Shown here: piece by piece, positions 20,290 to 32,583 of the stretch
Layout of the letters: every line of letters starts with the position of its first letter
Numbering within the stretch: position 1 is the stretch's first letter
Notes under the pieces: model-generated
Database searches by the model: none
What the model was told of the DNA's origin: nothing
The model's input: the letters and a program-made list of their open reading frames with translations, nothing else
Made by a program: the position numbers and the translations under genes
Assembly (NCBI GenBank): GCA_022410635.1
Contig: JAJVDF010000029.1
Coordinates: 555,101 to 619,100 of the forward strand
Direction: 5' to 3'
Origin: Tretioscincus oriximinensis
Taxonomy: Eukaryota > Chordata > Lepidosauria > Squamata > Gymnophthalmidae
DNA length: 64,000 nucleotides

Positions 20290-22590
20290 TATATATTTCA
20301 AAACATTTCTTTGAGGAATAATCAGTAACGACACAGAATCTGTATAATAAGTATTTCTGCGTATTGCAAGGATTCATTGCTATTCGCAATATGTGATTTC
20401 CTAAGGACAAACATCTCACAAATCTGATCTATGAACGTTAAAGGACGGTGATCACAGAAGGAAATTACTCACTTACCTCTTTTGTTTTCCTTGGTCTCCA
20501 GACATTGAAACTGAAGGGAGATGGGTTAAACAAGCATCATAGTGACATAGGTTGGTGTGATCCTATAGTTTCTAGCCCTTCCCCTCGTATAGTACAGGAT
20601 GTACTAAGGTGTAGCAGAGACCATAGGAAAACCTGAAGACTCTGAGATCACATATACTCACTCTATACATACTAGTTGCAGGGCACCAGGACATAGGGCA
20701 GCAGCATCAAATTGCTCACTTTTTGTAAACAGCAGGAAGACAGAATTTCTATTCATAACTTTCTCAAAATCTAAAAAAAAATCAATTTTTATAAAAACAA
20801 TGATGGAGACTGCTGGATTAGCTAAATAACAATTATTACCTCTTTTTTTCTCATTAGGAATCATTTAGCATCTTCATTCATGTATCTTAATTTTCTATGC
20901 CCATAAAACTGAGCAAACCTAGCAGCTAATTGTCATAAAAAGTTTAACGAAACTTAAGGAGAACAGACCAAATTAAACATGTGTTTATTTTTAAGATAAT
21001 GACAGAGAAATTCATTGTTGTGCTTTTCACACATGGACTATGCTGGGGAATCAGAAGATTTGATGAGATCTGCCATTGAGTCACGACAAGTTGCATCTCT
21101 TTAACTGTGCAGCTACATCTGTTTTGGTGGCAGAAACCATACTAAGTTGATTTGGAATAGACAGAATAGTCTTGTCACAGTTTGGATATTCTAACCAACC
21201 AATCAGTTAGGGAAGAAGTAACTTGGTGCAATATTTGAATAGAGCATTATACCTTTCCTTTTCTTGTTCACGACAGCACATTCCTAGAAAGAAATGCTTG
21301 TTGGCACACAGTTCAGAGAGTCCAAAACTGAACTGGAATTCATACCTTTTTAGCTTTTTTTAAAAAAGTAGTATTTTTATCACCTGAATATGAAGTCCCA
21401 CCTATTAATACTTTAGGTATGTAATGATTTATGATAGTTCCATCTCCTTTCCAAATGAGCAAAAAAATGGGGGAAATATAAATGAAAAAAGTTTTTCTCA
21501 GGTTTAATTGTTTCTTGATTCTTAGTTGATGACACACAAGAGTTTTGTTAAAACAAAAAAAATGTATATCTCATTTTATATTTGGAAATAATAATTGAGT
21601 GCTGAGAAATGAGGAAGAAGGATCCTTTCCCATTTTTTTAGGTTGTTATGTTATGACTAAGTTGTTTTGTTATGTTTATGATTGATAGCTAATTAACTTG
21701 TTTTTTTAAAAAAAATGTTCAAGCCATCACATTTTTCGTAACTATGATGCCAAATGACCTGAGATTTTAATGTAATTCATTATAATTCATTTTGGTTTAT
21801 AGCTAGCATTGCAATAGTGACAGATTCGAAACTTCGTTCTTATAGACACAGTATGTTTGCAATATTAGTGAATGCAGGTTTTTTTCTCATGAAGCCTCTA
21901 CTTAAATGTTGCTCATGATACTAGTTAAATTTTAAAAGCAAAATAATGTAGCTTAGAACTTCACACAACAAGAATTTGCTGGCAGAGATGTGAAGGATGA
22001 AGAAAAGCTGCTTGATTGTGGTTAGTGATCTAATGTAAATGGATTTCTTTTATCACATACTGTTAACTATCTGGCACAATATTACAACTAAAAGCATGAA
22101 TATTAATAGTATGGAAATAAATGATAAACCTTGGTTTCAGCATTTTCTAAATAGTTTATTATAATGAAAAGTTTTAAACATATTTGTTCCAGTTCCACCT
22201 ATCAACATGGTCAAACATCTGCTATGATAATTACCCAAAAAATCTTCCAAGAGTATATCCGATCATACCATTGTGTGCTGGAAAAAAATTGTTATCATAG
22301 TATGATTTTTTAAACTACTGAAAGTTTCATTTTTCCTGTGGGCTGTTTCTTTTAAGTCTAAGTCATGTTGCCCATTTGCTGCCATTTGGTTTATACAAAT
22401 ATGTTGGGCATTATCTCTAGAATTAACCTATTCTGTAACTTTGATAAATTGAACTCATTTTAGAATATGATACCATATTGAAATATAATAGGTAGTACTC
22501 ATTGAGTAAGGATTGGAGTTTTTTTTATACTTTGTGTTGAAAACTCATCCCTGTTGTATGATTAAATATTGTGGATTATTTCCACAGCTA
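20290..22590. other. Intron, no gene seen
   Basis: AT-rich DNA. A diverged SINE-tail-like piece (CATTTATTTACAATGCCC, near 22608) occurs at the right edge. No coding signal. Confidence 0.5.
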
Positions 22591-22727
22591 TAGTGCAGAT
22601 AATAACAACATTTATTTACAATGCCCTTTCCACCAAAGAGTGGTACAAATTCAAATAAAACATTAAACTCACAGACTGTAAGACAATCCAATGTATAATA
22701 CAAAGGGATAGCTGTTGGTCTTAGGCT

Positions 22728-22985
22728 GAGAGCCAGTTTGGTGTAGTGGTTATAGTGTTGGACTATTATGTGGTAGTCTCCCAGTTCGAGTCCCCACCCC
22801 TCCATGAAAGCTAGCTGGGTGACCTTGGGCCAGTCACAGTTCTTCAGAACTCTCTCAGCCCCACCTACTTCACAGGGTGTCTGTTGTGGAGAAAGCAACA
22901 AAAGCTATGTGCACCACCCATTGGTTGGCTGCCCTGAGACTTTCAGGTATAGGGTGGGATATAAGTATAAATTAATAAATAAATC
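22728..22985 (+). mobile_element. tRNA-derived SINE, complete copy
   Basis: The 5' head has an A-box-like TGGTGTAGTGG (about 22739) and a B-box AGTTCGAGTCC (22783-22793), the split RNA polymerase III promoter of tRNA-derived SINEs. The body contains AGCTGGGTGACCTTGGGCC, CAGTCACAG and CTCTCAGCCCCACCTACTTC; the tail is CTTTCAGGTATAGGGTGGGA followed by TAAATAAATAAAT. A short direct repeat CTGAG borders both sides. The AGCTGGGTGACCTTGGG core is common in squamate SINEs. Confidence 0.85.
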
Positions 22986-25660
22986 TGAGTGTTAGAGTGT
23001 TCATTCAGTACAGTCAAAGAGAAAGCTTTTTAGACCTTTCCAAAATTGCTATAAGCACTCCTCTGCCCTAAGGTGGGAGGACCAGGTCTTAGAAGGGGGA
23101 CTGATGGGGGACCAGGTCTTACAAGGTGTGCAGTTTCGACCTTGGTATATGCCAAGACATTTTTTCTCATAAATAGCCTGGGTGTTAGATTTCAATGTTT
23201 TAAAACACTAGGAACTTGAATTGTGTCCTGACTCAGATAGGTAGCCAGTGTAGTGATCGTTGTATATCTGTGAAGTATGCAAACTTTGGGCAGTTATAAA
23301 TTACTCAGATTGCGATCTTCTGGGCCAGGGTGAGTAGCAGTAAGGAGTATCAAGGCTGTTGCAGGTTAACAGTTTATAGTTTTGTTGCTTCATTTACATT
23401 TTCATTTTGCATCTTTATCCTGCTCAGGATAGGTTACAGCCATAAAAACAAAATATGAAGCGAATGCTCTAAAAACAAAAGCAATGTCTGAAAGCAGGGA
23501 AAAGAAATAGTTTTCTCAGCCAAAGGTTAGAGTAAATTCACACTCCTTTATTGTCCTGTGAGTAGCTTAAATGGTGTTCCATAAATAACGTTTATCATTG
23601 TTCAAATGCTAAGCAGAAACTCTATAAGAGCTCTCGAACAGTCTTTGTTCATTTTTTGCTCTTTTCTGCTGGTGTTAGTTCCTTCTAAAATAGGGCTCAT
23701 AGAATTTTGTAACTAGATGAAAGCTAACCTTTTGCTTCAAGCCCATCAGAGTTCTGCCAGACTATCTAAGCACAATGAATCATAATAATTATACATGGGT
23801 GAGAGAAATCATAGTTGTTTAAGGATGGGCTATGTACAAGCTCCTTAAACCCCAGACATAAAAAGAATTGTTTTCAGCATTTGGAATCCATTTGCTTTGG
23901 ACAGTACACCAAAGACTTTGGTTTTTTCAAGGGAAAGGATGACTTCCATCAAAACAAATTAAACATAATCAAAGAAAGTTCTAAAAGGAATGGATTGAAA
24001 GCACTAAAGCCAGGAAAATCAAGTAGTTAAGCAGTAACAACAGGGCAGTGATGAACAACATAGTTCCCACGTCACATGTGGTTCTTTTGCCTCATTGTGT
24101 GCAAGAAAGATAACGGATGAATAGCAGCAGCATCTCCTCAGTCTGCATTCTTGCTGTCTTCTTTTGCTAACAAGGTTGCTTTAGTGACTCAGGCAAAGCC
24201 AAGCCTCAGGATACACAGCCAGATTCTTGTGGTAGGAGACTGGCTACTCTGTTTCCAGTGGTGTGGTAATAGTAATTATGGGTTCAAGTGCCACATGTGA
24301 ACAGCAACAGGGATACCATCATCAGAACAATGCAGACAGCAGAGGGAAGATTGACATGATGTTGCATGTAGAGAATCTGTAGGCCTCTTGTGTCTCCAGG
24401 ATTCTGAAAAATACTTACCACTGTCTTTCCTCTTCAAAACTGCAAAGACTTCTTACCTCTACCTCCTTGATGAACTGGCAGTGCAGCATTTTTACATCTG
24501 TGCCACTGGAATGATACTTAAGTTCCATTGATTTTTAGTTAGTTAGTTAGTTAATTATTTGGGGAATGTTTTCATACTGTATCTATAGCCAGAATGTAAA
24601 GCACCATATGTGTATTTTAAAATCCAAATATAGGGTAATGTTTACTGTTACAATTTTTAAGTGTTCCATTTTAACTGGGCTTTTTTGTCTTTTATTGTGA
24701 TCTACTCGGAGACATCTGGGTATAGGGTATAATGTGTAAGTAAGTGAGTGTGTAAGTGGGTCTTGGGGTGGGTTAGGGTAGGTAAGGTAGGAAGGTAAGA
24801 TAGGTAGGTAAGGTAGGTAATTGAATGAATTTACTTTGGGAGGAAGGTACAGGTTATTATTGCAAGAGGTTGTGAGCAATATCTGTAATGACTACTAGGA
24901 GATAGTGGTTCAGCCATTAGAAGATCTTGAAAGAGTTACTGCTATTGAATACCTGTAAAGAGGGGTTGCTGGATCAACCAGAGAATATCTGATTCCAAGC
25001 AATCCATAATCCAAGTAGATGAATAAAAGTGCATTTTTTGTGAAGAATGGAGACTATTTGCTATTCATAGTTGGAAGTAAAATTCTTTAGTCTAATTCTT
25101 ATTCATGGTTGATGCAGCTCCAAATGCTTATTTCATTTGTGAAGTCTTGCTCTAGTACTTCAAAACCTGTAACTCTTTAGAAATAGGACAGTAGCTGTAA
25201 TAAAAGCCCAAGACAATTGCTTTCAGGTTTATATCGAAAAGTCATTTCTCAAAGGCTACTGTCTGTTCCCCTAAGTAGTTTCAACAACAAATCTAAAGGA
25301 ATGCCTCCTTCCATATATCCCTGCCTGTGAACTAAGATCTGGTCGTGAGGCCCTTTGTTCTACCCTATTCAGAAATTAAGGGAAAAGGAACATGTTGGAG
25401 GGCATTCTTGTTAATAGACGCCAGACTATTGAATAGTCTCCCTTCAGTATTAGACCAGGTACCTTTATTGTATATATTCAGATGTCCATGAAGATGAATC
25501 TTGGCCTTTGGCTAACAGAACAGCTTCTCTTCCCAATTCAAGCACTTTCACTTACCATTTGAACTAACCTATTCATTTTTATTTTGATGTTGTATAAAAT
25601 AAGTATAAATATTAATTTTTGAATAATAAATTGCTTTAGCTGAATGATCAAGTTCAGCTT
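22986..25660. other. Intron, no gene seen
   Basis: AT-rich with (TTAG)n near 24537-24552 and GGTA/GTAA-type repeats at about 24737-24820. An open frame at 23815-24030 (71 codons, basic) is discussed under rejected items. Confidence 0.5.
24737..24820. repeat. GGTA/GTAA-type simple repeat
   Basis: Degenerate tandem GTAAGT and GGTAGGTAAGGTA units, probably a decayed A/T-rich SINE tail followed by simple repeat growth. Confidence 0.75.
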
Positions 25661-25667
25661 AAATTAA

Positions 25668-27020
25668 GAACATAAGAACATAAGAAGAGCCATACTGGAT
25701 CAGGCCACAGCCCATCGAGTCCAGCATTCTGTGTCACACAAAGGCCCACCAGATGCACCTGGGCAGTCCGAACAGAGGAAAGCAAAATATGCTGCTCCTG
25801 TTCGTGACTCCCTGCAAATGGTATTTCAAAAGTCCTGCCTGTTGCTCCATCCCGGAGGCTACATCCAGACAACTATCTTAGTATCCATTTATACCCTTAG
25901 TGTCCATAAACCTGTCTAGTCCTGTCTTGAAACTATCCAAGCTGTTANNNNNNNNNNNNNNNNNNNNNNNNNNNNNNNNNNNNNNNNNNNNNNNNNNNNN
26001 NNNNNNNNNNNNNNNNNNNNNNNNNNNNNNNNNNNNNNNNNNNNNNNNNNNNNNNNNNNNNNNNNNNNNNNNNNNNNNNNNNNNNNNNNNNNNNNNNNNN
26101 NNNNNNNNNNNNNNNNNNNNNNNNNNNNNNNNNNNNNNNNNNNNNNNNNNNNNNNNNNNNNNNNNNNNNNNNNNNNNNNNNNNNNNNNNNNNNNNNNNNN
26201 NNNNNNNNNNNNNNNNNNNNNNNNNNNNNNNNNNNNNNNNNNNNNNNNNNNNNNNNNNNNNNNNNNNNNNNNNNNNNNNNNNNNNNNNNNNNNNNNNNNN
26301 NNNNNNNNNNNNNNNNNNNNNNNNNNNNNNNNNNNNNNNNNNNNNNNNNNNNNNNNNNNNNNNNNNNNNNNNNNNNNNNNNNNNNNNNNNNNNNNNNNNN
26401 NNNNNNNNNNNNNNNNNNNNNNNNNNNNNNNNNNNNNNNNNNNNNNNNNNNNNNNNNNNNNNNNNNNNNNNNNNNNNNNNNNNNNNNNNNNNNNNNNNNN
26501 NNNNNNNNNNNNNNNNNNNNNNNNNNNNNNNNNNNNNNNNNNNNNNNNNNNNNNNNNNNNNNNNNNNNNNNNNNNNNNNNNNNNNNNNNNNNNNNNNNNN
26601 NNNNNNNNNNNNNNNNNNNNNNNNNNNNNNNNNNNNNNNNNNNNNNNNNNNNNNNNNNNNNNNNNNNNNNNNNNNNNNNNNNNNNNNNNNNNNNNNNNNN
26701 NNNNNNNNNNNNNNNNNNNNNNNNNNNNNNNNTAAATATATTGAAAAGCAAGGGTCCCAGTACAGATCCCTGGGGTACCCCACTTCTTACCTCTTTCCAC
26801 TCAGAGAACTGTCCATTTAATACTACCCTCTGTTTCCTATCTTTTAGCCAGTTTCCAATCCAGGACAAAGTCTGTCCTCTTATACCATGAGTATGGAGTT
26901 TTTTTAGAAGCCTTTGATGAGGGACTTTATCAAACGCCTTCTGAAAATCTAGATACACAATATCAACTGGATCCCCTTTATCTACATGTTTGTTTACATT
27001 CTCAAAGAATTGCAGATCTT
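25668..27020 (-). mobile_element. CR1/L3-type LINE with reverse transcriptase (antisense), split by an assembly gap
   Basis: The 3' end (ACATAAGAACATAAGAAGAG) is at the left. To the right of the gap the minus strand from 26958 reads [14 protein letters not shown] and then [15 protein letters not shown], reverse-transcriptase motifs characteristic of CR1/Jockey-clade LINEs. The FADD catalytic box would fall in the gap. The right boundary is a truncation within the RT domain, near CTACATGTTTGTTTACATTC. The visible part of the RT frame is open, so this may be one of the younger copies here. Confidence 0.88.
25948..26732. other. Assembly gap (785 N)
   Basis: A run of undetermined bases inside the LINE copy. 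Long open frames across it are artefacts of the Ns. Confidence 1.
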
Positions 27021-27896
27021 CTCAACTTCAAGCATTTTCAAGAAAAAGCTACAGTTATTATGTTACTCTATCAGTTAACATTGATCATTTTACACTATTA
27101 CTGTAATATAAATGTTGCTGTATTTCTGATCTCCTAAAATTAGTAACTTCTGTTGCTTTTTGGTATAAACGTATCTAAAAAGGTGAATTACAATGTTAAA
27201 TGTACAATCTAACATCTAATTAATGAGACTGAAACCTAACAGCACCAGAACAGGGAAAATAAAATTCAGATTGGAAAAATAAATTCACGTTGCAACTGTT
27301 GATGATATTTGGAATTTTACCATATAAAAACAGGGATAAAATGTTGCATCTTTAATGGGTGTGGAAAAGGTATTTCTCCCCCACCACAGTGATGCAGGCA
27401 TTATAATCTGTACCTGTTGTCGATTATTCTCTTTTATATCCATTAAAGATGTATAGTTTTATCCTGTTTTATGTGGTAACTGAACATCCGAAATGTATAA
27501 GTGATACTTGCCTTGAAGGCAGTTGCATAAAGAGGTAGAAAATAAAGATATTATGTTATGACAAGATCAAGCTCAAAATTCAGAAATACTTTACAATTGT
27601 TATTCATTCATTCCTTTACAGCTCTATAAAGTGAAAAAATGATTTGACTGACTTTGGGAAACTATCATTATATACTAAGGCGAACGACAGAAAAATAAAA
27701 CAAAATGGTGGTTTTTTGTGATTTAGCAGGATATGACAATGTCAATAGAGTAAATTAATTAACCCATCTAAATAACAAAATGTTTATGAGTAAAAGAAAG
27801 AAAATAGCATTAGAAGAAAAGGAGGATATAAAAATATACCTTCATACTTCCCAAAATTAAAAGAGATGGTATGAGATTTGAACCACAGTAGACAAA
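27020..27896. other. Intron, no gene seen
   Basis: AT-rich DNA without clear repeats. Confidence 0.5.
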
Positions 27897-28234
27897 TGTC
27901 CCTTGGTTAGAACAGGCTTAGTTCCTTATATTTAAATGCCCACCCCTGAATTTAATATAAGGAACTAAATCTAATTAAAATTAGATTCTGCTTCTTTAAG
28001 AAGTTCCTGCTGGTATAAATCAGTTATAAATCCCCAGTTTCAGTTGGTTCGTGGTGCCAGAGGGAGGGAGAGAGAGAGAAATGGAAACATCATTTTCTGG
28101 ATGCTAGTGGCACAAGGAACTCCAAGAAGTTGACAGCAAAGAGAACTCATGTATTTGTTCAGTAAAGATCATATTGTGTTAAGAGATTGTTTAGCTTGAA
28201 TTCTTCCCTCTGTTCCTTGAGCTCAGGTGGCACA
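27897..28234 (+). repeat. LTR-like dispersed repeat, copy 2
   Basis: Homologous to 1293-1657. It has TGTCCCTTGG at the left end, a TATAAATC motif, a GAGAGAGAGA tract, TTCAGTAAAGATCATATTG (variant poly(A) signal) and GGTGGCACA at the right end. Flanks ACAAA (27892-27896) and ATAAA (28235-28239) could be a decayed 5-bp duplication. Read as a solo LTR of an unrecognised family. Confidence 0.55.
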
Positions 28235-28514
28235 ATAAAAAAATAGTTTATTTGGGGAACAAAAAAAACAGGTTGAATAACATGTAGTAAAAAGAATGCA
28301 ACAGAACTGTCCTCTTCCACTAGCATGATACTATCATAGAAGTATGCTGAACATTGCTCACTAAATGGTGAATTTTGTCTTTTTCCTTGTACCAATTGGC
28401 ACAACTACTCTTCTTTGATATAGCAATGTAGCACAGTAAATAAGGGAAGGAAGATAGGCAAAATAGGGAAGAAGAAATATTCTATTTACATGCATTTTTA
28501 TTATAACCTGAGAA

Positions 28515-29471
28515 AGGCTGCATTTTCACAAGGGAAAAACCCGGAGGAAAAGCTGTGTGGCTCTGCACTGGGCATATGCAGTTTCCTATAATCCAAAGGG
28601 GCTCCTGGTTCGCACTTCATCATTCCCAAAGCCACACATCCCTGCAACAGAATTCATCTTGAAAACTGTCGTAGTTGCAGTTCTTCCAAATTTAGGTTAA
28701 CTGTACATGGATGTACAGCAAGCGTACATCCATGTAAATGACAACTGCCTCGAATTCAGGGTAATGGGGACAGATGCTGCTGATGATTTAACCACAGGAG
28801 TTTAGGAGGAAGTGTTGGCAGCAGCAGTAAAATGTTTTTTTCTTTCCCCCTCTTTGGTTATGCTCATAAACGCAGCAGCTGGGAGGTGATCCATCAGGCC
28901 CCTCTCTGGCTTCATCATGGCCCTGCATTGCTCTGGGCTCCCCAGCCTAGTCTAGCCTTTTCCGGCTGCTGACTTTCTCTCCTCCCTGCTCTCAGAACTT
29001 CTGCCTCCATAGGGATCCCCTTCCTCCTCTCTGATCTGCAATGCTTGGCTGTTTGTTAAGCTCTCTTTTTCTTGGATCCCTGGCTCTCCCCACCACTACC
29101 AGGGATCCAGGCAAAAGAGGGCTTAGTAAACAGCCAAGCATTGCAGGAGATCAGAGAGGAGGAAGGGGATTTAACCTAATGGGAAGTTAGGAGGAAGTGT
29201 TGTCAGCAGCAGCCATACCGGGCCTCCCCTCTTGGGACCACTCCCTGATGAGCAGTTACCCAACTTCTTCCTCTATTATCCTGAATTCGAGGCATCCAAC
29301 CCTTACATGGAGGTGCACTCATGACGAAAGAGTCAGGCGGGGACTTCTGCTGTGAGAACGAGGAAATGGAGCTGAAAACTAGCTCAGTGTGGAATTGTAG
29401 GGTGGTTGTGAAAATGAATTCACTTTGCTGGTGCCAAAACTGCATTTTTCACCCCTGTGAGAACTTGGCCT
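28515..29471. mobile_element. Non-autonomous TIR (hAT-like) foldback element
   Basis: Ends AGGCTGCATTTTCACAAGGG and, reversed, AGGCCAAGTTCTCACAGGGG are related inverted termini. Interior features: a perfect 14-bp inverted pair (28747-28760 and 29280-29293), a 68-bp inverted repeat (29016-29083 with 29099-29169), and a direct repeat (about 28765-28833 and 29169-29212). Flanking TGAGAAA and TAAGAAA may be a diverged target duplication. No transposase frame. Confidence 0.65.
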
Positions 29472-29474
29472 AAG

Positions 29475-31355
29475 AAATGTTTCCACTTTGTCAAAAACTA
29501 AAAGCTAAATGTGACTTCTAATACAGACCCAAAAATACTTTTTTGAAAAAACGTTCTTTAGATGTGGTGGCACCATTGAGAGGAGCCCTCTATGTTCTTC
29601 TGGCTTTGACTGTAGAATTCACTGGTATCCACTCCCATTACTATCTGCCAGACCTGCCATACTTCAGTCAAGCTCCATTTTTCTTTCTGGATGCACTAAT
29701 TTAGGAGCTTTCTGCTAATTCAGTATCCCTCAAATACTATTTTAATATATTAATTTTGTATTTTTGCTTTTATTGTTGGTATGGGGCATCTGAAGCCATA
29801 ACAAGAAAGATCAAGCAGTCTAATTAAACCTGCAAAAATGGCTAATGCTGACATTGAGAAAATATCCAAATGGGAAGCAATACAGGCTTGAGGTACTTCT
29901 CATGAGTTTTCGCCCCTTCACCAAGAGGCATTTTCCTTTGGAGGGTTGTGTGTGGCAGTAACTCCATCACATTGTCTTAGTTCAGTAGCACAAATTTTCC
30001 TCCCAATCTGGACACTAGGTGCCATTTCTTACTATTTGCAGTTATTCTGCTGTCTTCCTCAAGCAAAATACAAAAGTAAATAACCTGGAGACAGCATCTA
30101 GGTATCTTTCTAGTAATCATTGATACATCTATCCCCTACGAATTGAATTGACTCTTTCTTAAAACTATCTAGTTAGCTGTTGACCCCTCTTTTGGTAATA
30201 GACTTATGATTCTCTGGAGAAAGAAGAGACATTCCCACTGTTGGTGTTTAAGATACATTTCATACTTTTCAAATCAACTAAATTAAAATGTTTACTAGAT
30301 AAAGTTTGCATGTGATTCTTCTCATTTGCATTAATAAACTTTAGCTATTGATTATGATCATGAGAATGTATAAAACAAGGAAATCATTGTTTCCTATTTT
30401 GAGAGAAGGCTGTGTCCAAAGGCATGAATCAGTCTTCAGATGTTGGTGAAATGGCTGTCACATATGTATATAATTAGACTGAGATCTTATGATATGACAT
30501 GGGCACCGTATAAAGGCTAGTGGAATTTGTTTATTTCTGCCAAAGCATACACTGAGAATGTAACATAGGATATAAATAGTGCTTTTTGCTTGGTCCTTTG
30601 CATTTAGTTTTATTGTGAAGTGCTTTGGAAGTTGCAATCAGATAATTCGCTATAAAAGATCCTTATTGCCTTCCCTTAAAATTATGATCATACGTGGACA
30701 GTTTAAATCAATGTTAGAAGTGGCATTTTAATTCCAGAGATTCATTCAACATATTAAATCTGGGCACCTATCCTTTCCTTTGAGAGTTCATATTTTCTTA
30801 AGGGCTCTGTGTTCTTTTTGTAGTACAATGGACTGCCTTGTTTTATGCATTTTCCATTTTTGATTTAACCAGTGAAGGTATCCAGATGTATTACATATTC
30901 TGTATGCATGGAACTATTCTGAAGCTTACAGCAGGGGAACATTAATGCTTGGTTCTTCTTCTCTTTAGCCTCAAGATTCTTCTTGGTTCATTTTTCTCCA
31001 ACTCTGAAACTTTTATTCTGTTCATAGCAGATAATTCCATGGAGATAATTCATGGAGATAATTCCAAAGAAATCCTTGTAGAAAAATTGTGAATTATTGC
31101 TGCATGCAAATATTTTTAGTACTATTAAGTTTATTACAGGGTAACTTCTAATAAATTATTCTTAGGTAGACTTGAAAATCTATATTATATTGCTGCTTTT
31201 TGAACAAAATTATTGTTGTTAGTGAATGGAAAATACTTTAAATAAGTTTTCAGCATAACATACTGTATGTAAACAAAAGTCCCCTTCAGTTCACTGTGAA
31301 TACTGATATCTATGGACTCCATCTGATTTAAGCTTGATTAAAAAGTAGATCTCAA
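29475..31355. other. Intron, no gene seen
   Basis: AT-rich DNA, no coding signal or clear element boundaries. Confidence 0.5.
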
Positions 31356-31560
31356 AGGAGTAGTCATGTTAGTCTGGATCAGAATTTCTAGCAAGGGGTT
31401 CTTTGTAGCACCTTAGAAATCAACAAGTAATTAGTTGGTAGCATGGGTTTTATAGACTAAGTCTATTTCTTCACACGTGTCGGAAGAAGTAGACTTTATG
31501 AAGGTTTATGCTACCATTTTATTTCTTGTTAATCTTTAAGATGCTATGGGAACCCCTGAT
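31356..31560. repeat. Palindromic dispersed element, best copy
   Basis: Left arm runs GTCATGTTAGTCTGGATCAG, TTTCTAGCAAGGGGTTC, then TTTATAGACTAAGTCTA; the right arm runs GTAGACTTTATGAAGG to TTAATCTTTAAGATGCTATG and GGGAACCCCTGA, which is an imperfect reverse complement of the left. Partial copies occur at 8941, 34137, 49560, 53990 and 62333. The structure suggests a foldback or MITE family of vertebrate genomes; I do not know its formal name. Confidence 0.7.
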
Positions 31561-32583
31561 TAAAAAATGTAAAGCTTCTTGTTTGTATTCAACATTCACA
31601 TGAACAGAAACAGCCTTAAAACAGCAGTAGGAAATGACACCCAAAAAACAAACTTGTCTTACCTAACTCTTTTTCCAAAGAAGTGCTTTGTTTTCTTTTT
31701 GCTCTTATAACTTCAGGAAAATGAACAACAAACAAGTAACTTTTCCAATAGGTTTTAATGTAAGGTTCAATTCTGAGGTTCAATACTGTTTTGTATTTCT
31801 GCCTCATATTATCATTATCCAAGTGGTTTGATCTCCTAGGCTAGCATCAAGTACATTCTTTTAATCTTCTAGAGTCCTGAAGAACTGGACTGAACTAAAC
31901 ACTAACTCTTTAGGACTAAAATTGGATTAGAAATATGTATCTGACTCCAATCCTAGAAAATTAAGGCCACCCTGTAACTTCTAAAAAAAGAGAACAGATT
32001 TAACATTCCTATAAAAATATTCAGATTCAGTTTATTGATTGATCAGCTGATCTTATCAAATTTACAAAAGTTAAAATCATTTGAACTTAAAAATATAATA
32101 AGGTTAACAGGAAAACAAAATAGCAGCATTATTTTTCCCTGTCACCCTTACAACCTGTAAAATGGAATATCTTTATTTTTTACTCTGCAGCTCTATTAAG
32201 GCACCTGCTTCATGAGATTTGTATATACAATATAAACAATTCTTTGTTCTATGAAGCAAAGTCTCTGTTCCTGTGTATATTATTATTTACTCAAATGTGA
32301 TTTAAAAAGTCGTTAAAGCTTTCTCAGGTACTCAAATGTTCAGTTCCATAACTGAATAAAAAAAGTTATTAAATGATGAATACGCATATTAAACAATAGC
32401 TACTACCTACAATTAATTCTAGGGTGTGACTGGATATCAGTAGTGGAGCGAACTGCCAGGAAAGCAGATGGTTGTCAGTTCAGTCTGTAGCCTCTCCGGA
32501 GAAGTAGCCAGTAATAAATGATATCTGTATCTTTGCAAGAAAATTACAGAGAAGGGCCCATAAATGCTTATGCAGTCAAACTA
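31561..32583. other. Intron, no gene seen
   Basis: AT-rich DNA. The minus frame at 31616-31822 shows no domain. Confidence 0.5.

Noticed and set aside
22739..22795. A-box and B-box of RNA polymerase III suggesting a tRNA gene
   Set aside because: No cloverleaf or anticodon arm can be made convincingly, and the downstream body and tail identify it as a SINE.
23815..24030. 71-codon basic open frame containing YTKDFGFFKGKDDFHQNK, faintly like the human KIF6 DFSILGKRSS...HKK linker
   Set aside because: The phase is wrong for the 1-1 intron it lies in, nearby AG sites lead to an in-frame stop, and there is no GT donor at a suitable place. Treated as chance.
25878..26958. Four open frames of about 300 codons spanning the first gap
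   Set aside because: Mostly undetermined codons; only the end of the longest (26733-26958, minus) is real sequence and it belongs to the LINE RT.
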